A DNA stretch of 64,000 nucleotides from an uncultured Ilyobacter sp. (GTDB taxonomy: Bacteria > Fusobacteriota > Fusobacteriia > Fusobacteriales > Fusobacteriaceae), in the NCBI RefSeq assembly GCF_963668085.1, contig NZ_OY764059.1, positions 1,860,001 through 1,924,000 on the forward strand. The letters are read 5' to 3'. How positions within the stretch are numbered: position 1 is the first letter of the stretch; each line of letters opens with the position of its first letter. The position numbers were made by a program, and so were the translations under genes. The notes beneath the pieces are model-generated. The model ran no database searches. It saw only the letters and a list, made by a program, of their open reading frames with translations, and was not told where the DNA came from. This document shows positions 16,785 through 25,325 of this stretch, piece after piece.

Positions 16785-17636
16785 CTAAAGGTTCTTACAA
16801 TTAAAAAACTCTTGCTTTACCAAAGAAAGAAAAACTGTAGTTGCTAAAATATCTGCAGCTCCGCCTGGGCTAATATTTTTTTCTATACATTCTTCAGTGA
16901 AATTGTCAAAGATTTCTTGATCAAAATATCCCTTTGTGTTCTCTAATATTTCTTGACTTCTTTTTTTTACATAATCCAGCATTTTAATGTCATGACGATA
17001 TAAGACCGTTGTATCATCACACATAGACATAATTTCTAGAAGTGTATAAACTAATCTTTGGTTTTGATTCAACTTTAAATTTTCATAGGTGTTTAAACTA
17101 TATTCAAAAACTAATGGCAACCCTGTTTCGACCTCTCTTCTTACTCCCGTTATTCCGTATTCTAAATACATTTTTTCTCCATGAGTTAGAGTTTGCTTTG
17201 AGTCTATTTTTCTAAAATCACTCTCTACTATCCCCATAGTCATATTTTTTATTACGTTGGATATATCTTCAAATTTTCCACCTTTAAATATTACTATTCC
17301 CGAAGCCATTAAAGTAATTCCAAGTAAAAATATTATTCCTTTATGAGTATTGACTCCACCTGTTTTTTTAAACATTTCCATTTCTGCTTCAATGCCAATC
17401 TTTCTACCATAATTAAAAATAATTTTTTCATCTTCGTAAAGAAAAATAAGATTAGCCATTCTCAAAAAATATTTTTGTAAAACAACTGTGCTTTCTATAA
17501 AAGTAAAGTGATCCATATCATTATGAGATCCACTGGAAATGGGTGATACTAATCCAAAGGATGGATAACACATTACTTCTTTTAGCATTGCTTCTTGCAA
17601 AAGCTCCACCAATTTATAGACTTCTTCTTTATACAT
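16785..17636 (-). CDS. mdcB: Triphosphoribosyl-dephospho-CoA synthase (MdcB/CitG family)
   Basis: This 283-residue enzyme makes 2'-(5''-triphosphoribosyl)-3'-dephospho-CoA from ATP and dephospho-CoA, the precursor of the malonate decarboxylase ACP prosthetic group. Family marks are the GGVNTHKGIIFLLG motif (about residues 93-106) and the C-terminal SPGGAADILA. The start lies 1 bp after the mdcG stop. Together with mdcG it converts the apo-ACP part of the fused protein at 20313-21605 into the holo form. Confidence 0.9.
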   Translation of the reverse strand: MYKEEVYKLVELLQEAMLKEVMCYPSFGLVSPISSGSHNDMDHFTFIESTVVLQKYFLRMANLIFLYEDEKIIFNYGRKIGIEAEMEMFKKTGGVNTHKGIIFLLGITLMASGIVIFKGGKFEDISNVIKNMTMGIVESDFRKIDSKQTLTHGEKMYLEYGITGVRREVETGLPLVFEYSLNTYENLKLNQNQRLVYTLLEIMSMCDDTTVLYRHDIKMLDYVKKRSQEILENTKGYFDQEIFDNFTEECIEKNISPGGAADILATTVFLSLVKQEFFNCKNL

Positions 17637-17637
17637 T

Positions 17638-18303
17638 CTAATAACCTCTCTTCATCTTATCTTTAGATGATCTCAACAATTTAATCTCATCTCTTGTCAT
17701 TAGTTCTATAGAATATAGTCCTTTTGCAATAATAGTAGCTGTATCACTCAAAAATTCTTTCAACTTAATAGCGAATCCATTTTGAATCTCTAGTTCTATG
17801 TCGATAAGTTTTCCAGTATTTTTTTCTATTTTTTTCACTTTGGAATAAAAACACTTCAAATTCTCTATACTATTCGATTTTACCAAGATGTCTAGGTCTG
17901 AATTTGAATCTAAATAAGAATATCCTGTAACAATTTCAAGAGCTGCTGAACCAAAAATTCCAACCTCTACCTCTGATTCCTTAGCACTCTCAATTATGTT
18001 GTCTAAAATATTTAAATTGAAACTTCTGTTATTATAAATTTGTGTTACCTGATAAGGTGAGATAGATTCTGTTATTTCAGCTTTATCTAAGCTGCATGCT
18101 ATTCTAAATCTTATCCCATCCACCTTAAATGGAAAACTAAAGCCTACCTGTAGCTTCTTTTGGATAGTTCCATCCTGTCTTCTAACTATTGCAGGAATAT
18201 TAAATATTTCCTCTGATAAAGCTTCTCTCTCCTTCGGTGAAGCTACTTCTTCGATTATTTTTTCTACATTCTTTATCTCTAACAAATCATGCCTTCTATA
18301 CAT
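17638..18303 (-). CDS. mdcG: Phosphoribosyl-dephospho-CoA transferase (holo-ACP synthase, MdcG)
   Basis: This 221-residue nucleotidyltransferase-like protein transfers the triphosphoribosyl-dephospho-CoA precursor to the serine of the malonate decarboxylase ACP, releasing pyrophosphate. The catalytic nucleotidyltransferase pattern is visible as GSAALEIVTGY followed by SDLDILV (about residues 116-142), with two metal-binding aspartates. The N-terminal RRHDLLEI is typical of MdcG. It is packed directly between madH (adjacent stop/start) and mdcB. Confidence 0.88.
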   Translation of the reverse strand: MYRRHDLLEIKNVEKIIEEVASPKEREALSEEIFNIPAIVRRQDGTIQKKLQVGFSFPFKVDGIRFRIACSLDKAEITESISPYQVTQIYNNRSFNLNILDNIIESAKESEVEVGIFGSAALEIVTGYSYLDSNSDLDILVKSNSIENLKCFYSKVKKIEKNTGKLIDIELEIQNGFAIKLKEFLSDTATIIAKGLYSIELMTRDEIKLLRSSKDKMKRGY

Positions 18304-19377
18304 TCACGACCTCTTTGTCCAAACTGGATCCTTTTTTCCATGAGATTGATAATCCAATTGTCCCATTATAATATCATCTAAAAATTTTGTTTTATCGTCA
18401 ATTACGTGAATTTCATCTTCATCATAGTACTTTAATCCTACTATATTTTTTTCTGATGAAAGCTTTATATCTTGACCGACTCGCACTATTTTTGATTTAC
18501 TTCTTAGAACTGTCTTTGCAACTCTTTCCACAGTTGTTCTGCTGCTAATTATCGTTTCTAATATTATACATTCGTATTCTTTGGCCACTCTTTCTTTGGA
18601 GTAAGTAATTATTTTCCCAGCTCTATTACATAAATGTCCTGAACTATCAACAATGAATCTGTCTCCTGTTGGAATCCCTCCAACTATAAGATCAAAAGCA
18701 TTTTTAGTTCCACTCTTTATTAGGCTGATATCATCCCTCAGAGGTATGCCATCTAAACAAATCCAGCCAAACTCTTGGGTACCGTATAAATCATGTACCT
18801 GATAATCACCCACACCCTTGATGCTTTCCAGTATTTCTGTATCCAGTGCTGTTCCTGCAGTTATAAAAGTAAGCTTTTGGGGAAAGTATTTGATAAGTCC
18901 TGATTTTTTTGCATCCTCTATTGTTGCACGTAAAAATGAAGATTCTCCAATTACAACATCTATTCCGTCTCGGCATATAGAGTATATTACTGCATCACGG
19001 CTAGATTTTTCTAGAAACTTCCATTTAAGTCCATAGCTTTCTATTGCTTCCTTCGAAAACACATTAACAAGAGGAGGATAAGTCACTAGCAACCTATCCC
19101 CTTTCTTTACATTTGACAAACTCAATGCTTTGTGACTAGCCTTGACCCTTTCAGGAATTTCATATTTTAATACCCCTACTATATTTTGAAAAGCACTTGT
19201 CCCTGTCGTAAAGGTGATATATTCATAATTAAAAGGCGTATGAACCTCCTCTATTACGTGAGCACTTGTTGGACCATTTATTCCCTTATCACTTAAAGCT
19301 CTTCTTGGCATTTTATCAAGGGTGGGAACATCATCTATAGAATCCATTATTTCTTTTAAAATTTTTAATTCATCCAT
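18304..19377 (-). CDS. madH: ACP-SH:acetate ligase (MadH-like, AMP-forming ligase fold)
   Basis: This 357-residue protein activates acetate with ATP and acetylates the thiol of the ACP prosthetic group, producing the acetyl-S-ACP that mdcA needs to start the cycle. It resembles the adenylate-forming ligases: FTTGTSAFQN is a P-loop-like element and HDLYGTQEFGWI is the A5-type motif. It belongs with the Malonomonas rubra MadH group by context and size. An in-frame upstream GUG/AUG extension to 19416 exists, but the AAGGAGC site supports the ATG at 19377. Its presence marks this as the biotin-type, anaerobic malonate system. Confidence 0.82.
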   Translation of the reverse strand: MDELKILKEIMDSIDDVPTLDKMPRRALSDKGINGPTSAHVIEEVHTPFNYEYITFTTGTSAFQNIVGVLKYEIPERVKASHKALSLSNVKKGDRLLVTYPPLVNVFSKEAIESYGLKWKFLEKSSRDAVIYSICRDGIDVVIGESSFLRATIEDAKKSGLIKYFPQKLTFITAGTALDTEILESIKGVGDYQVHDLYGTQEFGWICLDGIPLRDDISLIKSGTKNAFDLIVGGIPTGDRFIVDSSGHLCNRAGKIITYSKERVAKEYECIILETIISSRTTVERVAKTVLRSKSKIVRVGQDIKLSSEKNIVGLKYYDEDEIHVIDDKTKFLDDIIMGQLDYQSHGKKDPVWTKRS

Positions 19378-19443
19378 AATCTTGCTCCTTCCATCGACAT
19401 ACCAGATACACCTCAATTATTAATTGAAATCTAAAATAAATTA

Positions 19444-20316
19444 TTATAGAAATTGGCTCTCTATTTTTCTAAATTCTGCGTTCATTGTACTCATCACCTT
19501 AGATCTAGTTACTCTTCCTCCTCTTTCGTCTCCAAGTAACCCCCTACCAGCAGGTCCAGTCTTATAGCGTTCTCCATTTTCAAACAGCTGGTATACATCT
19601 TTAATATGTTTTATTATCGTGCCTCTCATATCTTCTACTTTATTGACAACTTCTTCTAACCCTCCTAAATCATAAAAGAAGTGAGCTCCTGATGCAAAAA
19701 CAGGATTTGACTTAGATAATCCCTCTAAAGTTTCTATATCTAATTTTGTTATTCTAGCTATACTCGTGATCGGCATTACATGAATCATTGTCTTAAAATC
19801 TGCTGATAATGATAGTATTCTGTCTGCCTGAAGACCGTGGCAAAGAAAAGCTCCACTGATCGCTCTTCCTATTATCATAGCTACTACTGGGTGCCCTTTC
19901 AATCTAGCTTCGGCAAGAGCCAATTGGTAAGATCCTGTAGATTTATTCATACCTATTATCTCTTCAACTTTTCCAGGACCATTTCCAGGAGTATCTACTA
20001 TCAAAACTATGGGTCTTTTCACTTTTGAACTCTTATCTGTCTCAATGGTATTATAAACTGCTGTTGCCATCTTATAACCTTCTTCTAAACCTATAATACC
20101 TCCATATACTACTGGAAATCTAGGGTTCATCTTGGTGGCATCGTTAGCAATAATGGTTACTTCTTTCCCTTCTAATTTTGCAGTTCCTACTACAGCACTA
20201 GGAGCTATTTCTTTATTCTGATTATATACACCTATAATATTTTCTAAAAAACTATTTTCATCCACAATCATTTCAATTGCTTTTCTTCCTTTTCCTGCCA
20301 TAGGTCTAACATTCAT
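19444..20316 (-). CDS. mdcE: Malonate decarboxylase gamma subunit (MdcE/MadD)
   Basis: This 290-residue carboxyltransferase half works with the beta domain to move the carboxyl group of malonyl-S-ACP to biotin. It has the crotonase-like carboxyltransferase fold, with VVYGGIIGLEEGYKMA, a PIVLIVDTPGNGPGKVEE strand-turn, and GRAISGAFLCHGL, which forms the oxyanion region. The start overlaps the stop of the fused mdcC-mdcD gene by 4 bp (ATGA), which implies equal translation of the two partners. A C-terminal segment rich in Arg and Gly (GPAGRGLLGDERGGR) is typical. Confidence 0.92.
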   Translation of the reverse strand: MNVRPMAGKGRKAIEMIVDENSFLENIIGVYNQNKEIAPSAVVGTAKLEGKEVTIIANDATKMNPRFPVVYGGIIGLEEGYKMATAVYNTIETDKSSKVKRPIVLIVDTPGNGPGKVEEIIGMNKSTGSYQLALAEARLKGHPVVAMIIGRAISGAFLCHGLQADRILSLSADFKTMIHVMPITSIARITKLDIETLEGLSKSNPVFASGAHFFYDLGGLEEVVNKVEDMRGTIIKHIKDVYQLFENGERYKTGPAGRGLLGDERGGRVTRSKVMSTMNAEFRKIESQFL

Positions 20317-21605
20317 AGATCAAAAACACCTCTCTTTCTTCTCTTCACAGATACAATAAATTCTTCATAAGAATCATCTGAAATTTTATCTGCCAAGTTC
20401 CCATAATAATTCCACATATCTTTGGAATCTTTAGGCTTCAATGTCGATACTAACTTTACCAAATTCATTTGTTCATTTACAAGATCCAAACTTCCTATAG
20501 ATCTATATTGCTGTATCTCTTCGTACGATAATTTTGACAGGTCTTCTATCTTTCTTTTGAAATCCCCTATGCTATCTTTAACCAAAAAACTACAATCCCT
20601 CATTATATACTTGTGCTTTCCACCGGTCGTTCTATATATCAATGATTTATCAGCTGAATCAAATTCTTCCTTACCCATTTCCTGCTCTATTACCTCAGGA
20701 CCTGTAAGACCTATTCTTCCCAATTCACTCATTATTATACAATCTGTTGCCACAGTTACAAATCCCATTCCTCCAAAGCATCCGACCTTACTTCCAACTA
20801 AAGAAATAATCGGAACACTTCCTCTGCACTTTTGAATAGCTTCCATCACCTCTGCATGAGCTAAAAGTCCTGCGTTTGCTTCGTGAAGTCTCACTCCTCC
20901 GGTCTCAAAAGACCATATAATTAAAGGGACTCTTTTTTCATAATCTTTTGGATATTTAGAAACTATTTTTTTATAAAGATCAGAGGCCAAATTAAAGATA
21001 TTTACAATTTTAGCCCCAGAAACTTCCCCAACAGCTCCTCCGATAAACTTGCCTTCTTGAGAAATCACAAATGCTGGTCTTTCGCCTATCTTTCCTATTC
21101 CTGTTACTACTCCATCATCAAAGGCTGTCGCTTGTCCAAGTACAGGAAGATGTGGACTCATAAGCTTACAAGTAGGACCTGCCAGTTCTGAGAACGTTCC
21201 TTCGTCTACTATATTACGAGCTCTTACTCTTGAAGTAGCTTCGTAAAAACTTTGATCCTGAATATCCTCATAATTATCAGAGTTATTATTTCCAGACATA
21301 GCCTCTATAAATGCCTGTTTCATTCTTAATGAAACTATAAATGGAGTAGAGTTGTTATCGTTTATCTCTATCAACACATTTCCCAACTTACTTTCTTTTA
21401 CAAATTTTTGCAAAACCATATTCCAGACATTTTCAAAACCTTTTACAGGTGTTGAAACTTTTACTAATACTTTTCCTTCTTGATCTTTTCTTGTCATTAA
21501 GACTTCCATATCTCCTGATCCTACTACCCCTGTATGGGAAGTAACAACTGGAATACTTTTAAAATTTTCATTTAAATATTCAAATTCAAGATATTCTAAA
21601 GCCAT
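20313..21605 (-). CDS. mdcCD: Fused malonate decarboxylase ACP (delta) and carboxyltransferase beta subunit
   Basis: This 430-residue protein joins two subunits that are normally separate. Residues 1-103 are the ACP: THTGVVGSGDMEVL carries the conserved serine (Ser30) that receives the phosphoribosyl-dephospho-CoA arm. Residues 104-116 are a polar Asn/Asp-rich linker. Residues 117-430 are the beta carboxyltransferase, with ELAGPTCKLMSPHLPVLGQ, GGAVGEVSGAKI, SFETGGVRLHEANAGLL, VGCFGGMG and TGPEVIEQEMGKEEFDSAD. The frame is continuous, with no stop or internal ribosome site evident at the junction. A longer start at 21629 is disfavoured because GGAGG lies just before the ATG at 21605. Fusion would tether the malonyl arm to its active site. 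Confidence 0.9.
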   Translation of the reverse strand: MALEYLEFEYLNENFKSIPVVTSHTGVVGSGDMEVLMTRKDQEGKVLVKVSTPVKGFENVWNMVLQKFVKESKLGNVLIEINDNNSTPFIVSLRMKQAFIEAMSGNNNSDNYEDIQDQSFYEATSRVRARNIVDEGTFSELAGPTCKLMSPHLPVLGQATAFDDGVVTGIGKIGERPAFVISQEGKFIGGAVGEVSGAKIVNIFNLASDLYKKIVSKYPKDYEKRVPLIIWSFETGGVRLHEANAGLLAHAEVMEAIQKCRGSVPIISLVGSKVGCFGGMGFVTVATDCIIMSELGRIGLTGPEVIEQEMGKEEFDSADKSLIYRTTGGKHKYIMRDCSFLVKDSIGDFKRKIEDLSKLSYEEIQQYRSIGSLDLVNEQMNLVKLVSTLKPKDSKDMWNYYGNLADKISDDSYEEFIVSVKRRKRGVFDL

Positions 21606-21622
21606 TTTATTCCTCCTGATTT

Positions 21623-23287
21623 CTACCAATTTTTAAATTTAGCTGGTGGATTGTAGAGTCCTTTTGAATAATCTACTAATTCCCGGATATTTTTTGCTGC
21701 CAATAGGCTTCTATTTGCTCTGCTGACATCTATTCCTAAATCTTCAGGTGTTTTTACTATTCCTTTTTTTCTGAGTAGTTCTGTTTCACTCTCTATCGCC
21801 GTTAAACCTAAAGCAGTATATCCAGCTACAGCCCTTATCGCAGCCTTTCTTTCCTCTAAGCTTTCACATTTATTAAGATACGCTATCCCTTCTTCTGTTA
21901 CTATATGAGTGACATCATCACCATATATCATTATAGGAGGAATCGGCATATCAAAGTTCTTAGCTAGCTCTAAAGCATCTAGTTTCTCTACAAAAGCCGG
22001 TGCCATTTTTTCTTTAAACGTATCTACCAGCTGGACAACTAGTTTTTTTCCTCTTTTGTGACCTCCAATAGAATCCTTCTGAGTTTGGCATTCATCTCCA
22101 CATTTTAACCAAGCCTCAGATACATGACGTCTCCCTTTAGCATCACTTCCCATATTAGGAGCCCCTCCAAACCCAGCTATTCTTGTAGCGGTAGCCGTAC
22201 TACTGTTTCCATACTGGTCGATCTGAAGAGTCCCACCTATAAACATATCTAAAGCATAAAGTCCAGCTGCCTGGCTATAAGCTCTGTTAGACCTCAAATT
22301 ATCATCTGGACCTAAGAAGAATATATCAGACCTTTGTTTAATATATTCATCCATCCCTAACTCTCCTCCAAAGCAATGGATAGATTCTACCCATCCCTCC
22401 TCTATTGCTGGAATCATAGTGGGATGTGGATTTAGAGCAAAATACGAACATATTTTTCCTTTTAGCCCTAGTTCTTTTCCATAGGTTGGAAGTATTAGTT
22501 CTATTGCCGCTGTATCAAATCCTATTCCATGGTTTAATCTTTGTACTCCATATTCTGCGTATATCCCTTTTAAAGCCATCATAGCCCTCAATATTTGTGC
22601 ATCTGTTATATTAGCCGGATCTCTAGTAAATAATGGCTCTACATAAAAAGGTTTTGGTGCTTCTATTACAAAATCAACCCAATCTGCGGGAATATCTACT
22701 CTAGGCAGCTTATCTACAATTTCGTTTACCTGGGCCACCACAAGCCCCTGTTTAAATTTAGTAGCTTCTACTATAATTGGTGTATCTTCCGTATTGAATC
22801 CTGTATATATATTTCCTTCCTTATCTGCTTGAAATCCTGCAATAAGAGCGACTCTCGGAGTAAGGTCTATATAGTATCTTCCAAATAATTCCAAATATGT
22901 ATGGATAGCACCTATCTCAACCTTACCTCCTTTCATCAATTTGGGAAGTCTCCCAGACTGAGGTCCTGAAAATGAAAAATCAACTTTTTTAGCTATGCCA
23001 TTTTCAAAAAGATCCAAATGAGAATCTAGCGATAAGACAGATTGAACTAAATGCAGGTTATTCACTTTGTTTTTGTCAACCTTATTTAGTTCTTCAGCCA
23101 AAAAATCTGCCTGTTTTTGGTTGTCACCTTCGATATTTACTCTGTCATAGGGCTTAATTATAGTTTCTAAAAGTTTTACTGTATCTTTTGCATCTACTAT
23201 CTTTCCTATTTTTACCAATGGAATGGCGTCTCTAACTCTTTGATTTTTGTCTCTTTTTAGAGTATCCCATACTTTTTTATTTTCCAT
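21623..23287 (-). CDS. mdcA: Malonate decarboxylase alpha subunit: acetyl-S-ACP:malonate ACP transferase
   Basis: This 554-residue CoA-transferase-like protein exchanges acetate on the ACP for malonate, giving malonyl-S-ACP and free acetate. It has the family's full length and characteristic segments such as VDFSFSGPQSGRLPKLMKGG, IGFDTAAIELILPTYG, and a C-terminal PEDLGIDVSRANRSLLAAKN. The start is preceded by AAGGAAGGG. It follows the structured 321-bp gap after the HutP-like gene and sits 17 bp before the fused ACP/beta gene. It is not an ordinary CoA transferase: neighbours and sequence agree on MdcA/MadA. Confidence 0.93.
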   Translation of the reverse strand: MENKKVWDTLKRDKNQRVRDAIPLVKIGKIVDAKDTVKLLETIIKPYDRVNIEGDNQKQADFLAEELNKVDKNKVNNLHLVQSVLSLDSHLDLFENGIAKKVDFSFSGPQSGRLPKLMKGGKVEIGAIHTYLELFGRYYIDLTPRVALIAGFQADKEGNIYTGFNTEDTPIIVEATKFKQGLVVAQVNEIVDKLPRVDIPADWVDFVIEAPKPFYVEPLFTRDPANITDAQILRAMMALKGIYAEYGVQRLNHGIGFDTAAIELILPTYGKELGLKGKICSYFALNPHPTMIPAIEEGWVESIHCFGGELGMDEYIKQRSDIFFLGPDDNLRSNRAYSQAAGLYALDMFIGGTLQIDQYGNSSTATATRIAGFGGAPNMGSDAKGRRHVSEAWLKCGDECQTQKDSIGGHKRGKKLVVQLVDTFKEKMAPAFVEKLDALELAKNFDMPIPPIMIYGDDVTHIVTEEGIAYLNKCESLEERKAAIRAVAGYTALGLTAIESETELLRKKGIVKTPEDLGIDVSRANRSLLAAKNIRELVDYSKGLYNPPAKFKNW

Positions 23288-23608
23288 AAATGTCCCTTCC
23301 TTATAAATAAAAGTTCATACAATCTCAGTCGCTACCTATTTTATAGAAAATTTATGATCTTTCTAAAATTGTAAGGTTTAATAAAAAAACTTTTCCAAAT
23401 TAAATTAGCCCATAGAATTGTAAAGATTTTTTTTAAGTTTTACAGAGTTACCATTTTACTTTTTGATTTCTCTGTATAGCTCTCTCTTTTTCTCAGTCAC
23501 TCTATGGGCAGGATATTTTATTTTAAGTTTTATATTGATAATCATTATTTATATTTTGCATATGAATTAAATATTTAGTAAAAATCTTAGACCAGTTTTT
23601 AACTTTAT
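23288..23608 (-). promoter_or_regulatory. Structured 321-bp leader between the HutP-like gene and mdcA
   Basis: No coding region is seen. Nested inverted repeats stand out: outer arms GCCCATAGA (23408-23416) and TCTATGGGC (23501-23509), inner arms TACAGAG (23441-23447) and CTCTGTA (23470-23476). On the transcribed strand the segment inside the outer stem is rich in NAG triplets (23477-23506). In Bacillus subtilis the HutP target lies in the equivalent position, between hutP and hutH. No T-tailed terminator is obvious here, so the structure may attenuate, protect or be bound rather than terminate. Confidence 0.5.
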
Positions 23609-24052
23609 TTATATATGCATTACCCCAAGTCCACATCTTTCATGAGATACAGATGAATGTATTGATGATTCTCCAAAAATTGCAACTGCAATCCAATGAT
23701 TATTTTTAACAATTGCAATTTTTACTATTAAATTAGTTGTTGAGGCAGTATTTACCAAAATTCCCCTTTTTGCCTCTTCAGAAGCATGTAATAAGGCATG
23801 TATCTCATTGCTCGTCTTCTTTATTAATCCGCCGTTCAGGCTGGCTCCTATCACTGCTCTGTTTATCTTATCTTGAAAATCTCCAGTGGATTTTCCTCCT
23901 ATTTCAGTTACTACAAAATTTAAATTATTTTTTTTATAAAACTCCTTAAGCTTATTCTCATCCTCCAAGGTACGAGTCATAGCAAGAAGAAGAGCGGAAT
24001 AACCTACTGAATCGTTTATATGACTAAAAAAAGTAGAAAATTGATCTCCCAT
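23609..24052 (-). CDS. HutP-like RNA-binding antiterminator
   Basis: This 147-residue protein resembles HutP, the hexameric histidine- and Mg2+-dependent antiterminator of Bacillus hut operons. The conserved core is visible: HALLHASEEAKRG matches HutP's HxxxH helix, HWIAVAIFGESS matches DWIAVSLYG, and SHERCGLGVMHI matches the C-terminal EHETFGVGINHI. The three metal-ligand histidines are retained as His85, His89 and His137. No histidine-utilisation genes are nearby: the gene sits inside the malonate operon, between the biotin carrier and mdcA, which suggests that it controls malonate use. The effector is unknown. A GGAGGG site precedes the ATG. Confidence 0.8.
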   Translation of the reverse strand: MGDQFSTFFSHINDSVGYSALLLAMTRTLEDENKLKEFYKKNNLNFVVTEIGGKSTGDFQDKINRAVIGASLNGGLIKKTSNEIHALLHASEEAKRGILVNTASTTNLIVKIAIVKNNHWIAVAIFGESSIHSSVSHERCGLGVMHI

Positions 24053-24180
24053 AATAGAACTAGCCCTCCTAAATAAATATTTAAATACAAATTATACCAC
24101 AGTTTGGTTATGGGAAAGTTTATTTTCCATCCTGCTTTAAATAATTTCGCTTAAATATTTTCAAAATAAAATTTTATACT

Positions 24181-24549
24181 TTATTGACTTATTACAAACA
24201 AAACATCATTTTCATGGATTAAAGTTCCAGTATTTACAAGTATTTGCTTTATTAAGCCTCCTGCTGGAGCTTTTACCTCCATATCCATTTTCATAAATTT
24301 CAAGACAGCAACTGTGTCTCCTTCCTTTATATTCTGACCTATAGACACTAAAATACCGTGTACTGATCCCTCTACTTTGCTTGTCACCTCAATATTTACC
24401 GCAGGAGGTTCTTCTGGTATCATTATGGATGAAGAAAGATTTTGTGATTGATGTGAGGTTTGGACTATCTGAGAACTTGGTAATATTGGAAATATTTCCT
24501 CTACCACCGCTTCGAATTCTTTTCCATTTACTATCACCATATATTCCAT
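24181..24549 (-). CDS. madF: Biotin carrier protein of malonate decarboxylase (MadF-like)
   Basis: This 122-residue protein has an N-terminal strand region (MVIVNGKEFEAVVEEI), a polar linker and a biotinyl domain from about 55. Lys87 is the biotin site within LKFMKMDMEV. The usual residue pair before MKM is EA (EAMKM); here it is KF, a departure that could alter recognition by the biotin ligase or the partner enzyme. It lies between madM (20 bp upstream) and the HutP-like gene. It is one of two biotin carriers in the cluster, so the pair may be functionally divided or partly redundant. Confidence 0.85.
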   Translation of the reverse strand: MEYMVIVNGKEFEAVVEEIFPILPSSQIVQTSHQSQNLSSSIMIPEEPPAVNIEVTSKVEGSVHGILVSIGQNIKEGDTVAVLKFMKMDMEVKAPAGGLIKQILVNTGTLIHENDVLFVISQ

Positions 24550-24569
24550 TTTTTATCTCCTTATATAGA

Positions 24570-25325
24570 TTAAAATAATAGCTTAACTAAAGAATATCCA
24601 ACTGTCGGTACTAGTAAACTTCCGGCTCCAGTATAAAAAGTAGCTACCATTGCACCATAAGAAACCAATTTAGGATCTGTTGCTGCCAAGGCACCTGCAA
24701 CACCACTAGTACTTCCTATTAACCCTCCAAAAACCATTGCTGACTTTGGATTATTCAGTCCTATTTTATCTGCTACAAACGGAGTTAGTATCATAGTCAA
24801 TACTGATTTTACAACTCCTGCTGCTATAGATAAAGCAATGACATTGGATCCCACACCTAAAGCACTACCGGTAATTGGACCGACTATAAACGTACAAGTC
24901 CCTCCTCCTATGGTAGCTAACTCTGCAGGATCTCTAAATCCTAGAATCCAAGCTATTCCTACACCTACCACAAATGAGAATCCAACTCCTATAAGTAACG
25001 AAATAGCCCCAGCTGTTCCTGATTTTTTTAAATCTTCTGTCTTAACTCCATATGCTGTAGATATAATAGTATAATCTCTCAGCATACTTCCTCCTAATAA
25101 TCCAAACCCTGAAAACATAGCTATGTCCGCCACACCTTTTTTATCACCAGTGTAAGTTCCTGCTATATAAGCAGCAATCAGACCTATCACTATAGCCATA
25201 GCTGACGCCATTCTCTCTTGCTTTATTTTTTTAGCGAATCCTTTTGACAGAACCATAATTCCACCAGTTATTACAATAGCTGCTACCAAATCATACTTTT
25301 TCATTAACGCTATCAGTATATCCAT
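24570..25325 (-). CDS. madM: Malonate transporter subunit MadM
   Basis: This 251-residue hydrophobic protein of about eight membrane helices is the larger subunit of the two-component malonate:Na+ importer. It has glycine-rich transport motifs such as IGGGTCTFIVGPITGSALG and FGGLIGSTSGVAGALAATDP. Its start overlaps the 3' end of madL by 35 bp, the tight arrangement known for madLM in Malonomonas and Pseudomonas. Malonate entry feeds the decarboxylase encoded by the downstream genes, and the Na+ gradient made by the decarboxylase would drive uptake. Confidence 0.9.
   Translation of the reverse strand: MDILIALMKKYDLVAAIVITGGIMVLSKGFAKKIKQERMASAMAIVIGLIAAYIAGTYTGDKKGVADIAMFSGFGLLGGSMLRDYTIISTAYGVKTEDLKKSGTAGAISLLIGVGFSFVVGVGIAWILGFRDPAELATIGGGTCTFIVGPITGSALGVGSNVIALSIAAGVVKSVLTMILTPFVADKIGLNNPKSAMVFGGLIGSTSGVAGALAATDPKLVSYGAMVATFYTGAGSLLVPTVGYSLVKLLF

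Noticed and set aside
20313-21605. ACP/beta fusion as a frameshift artefact
   Set aside because: The frame is continuous across the junction, with a clear linker and both domains intact, so a real fusion is the simpler reading.
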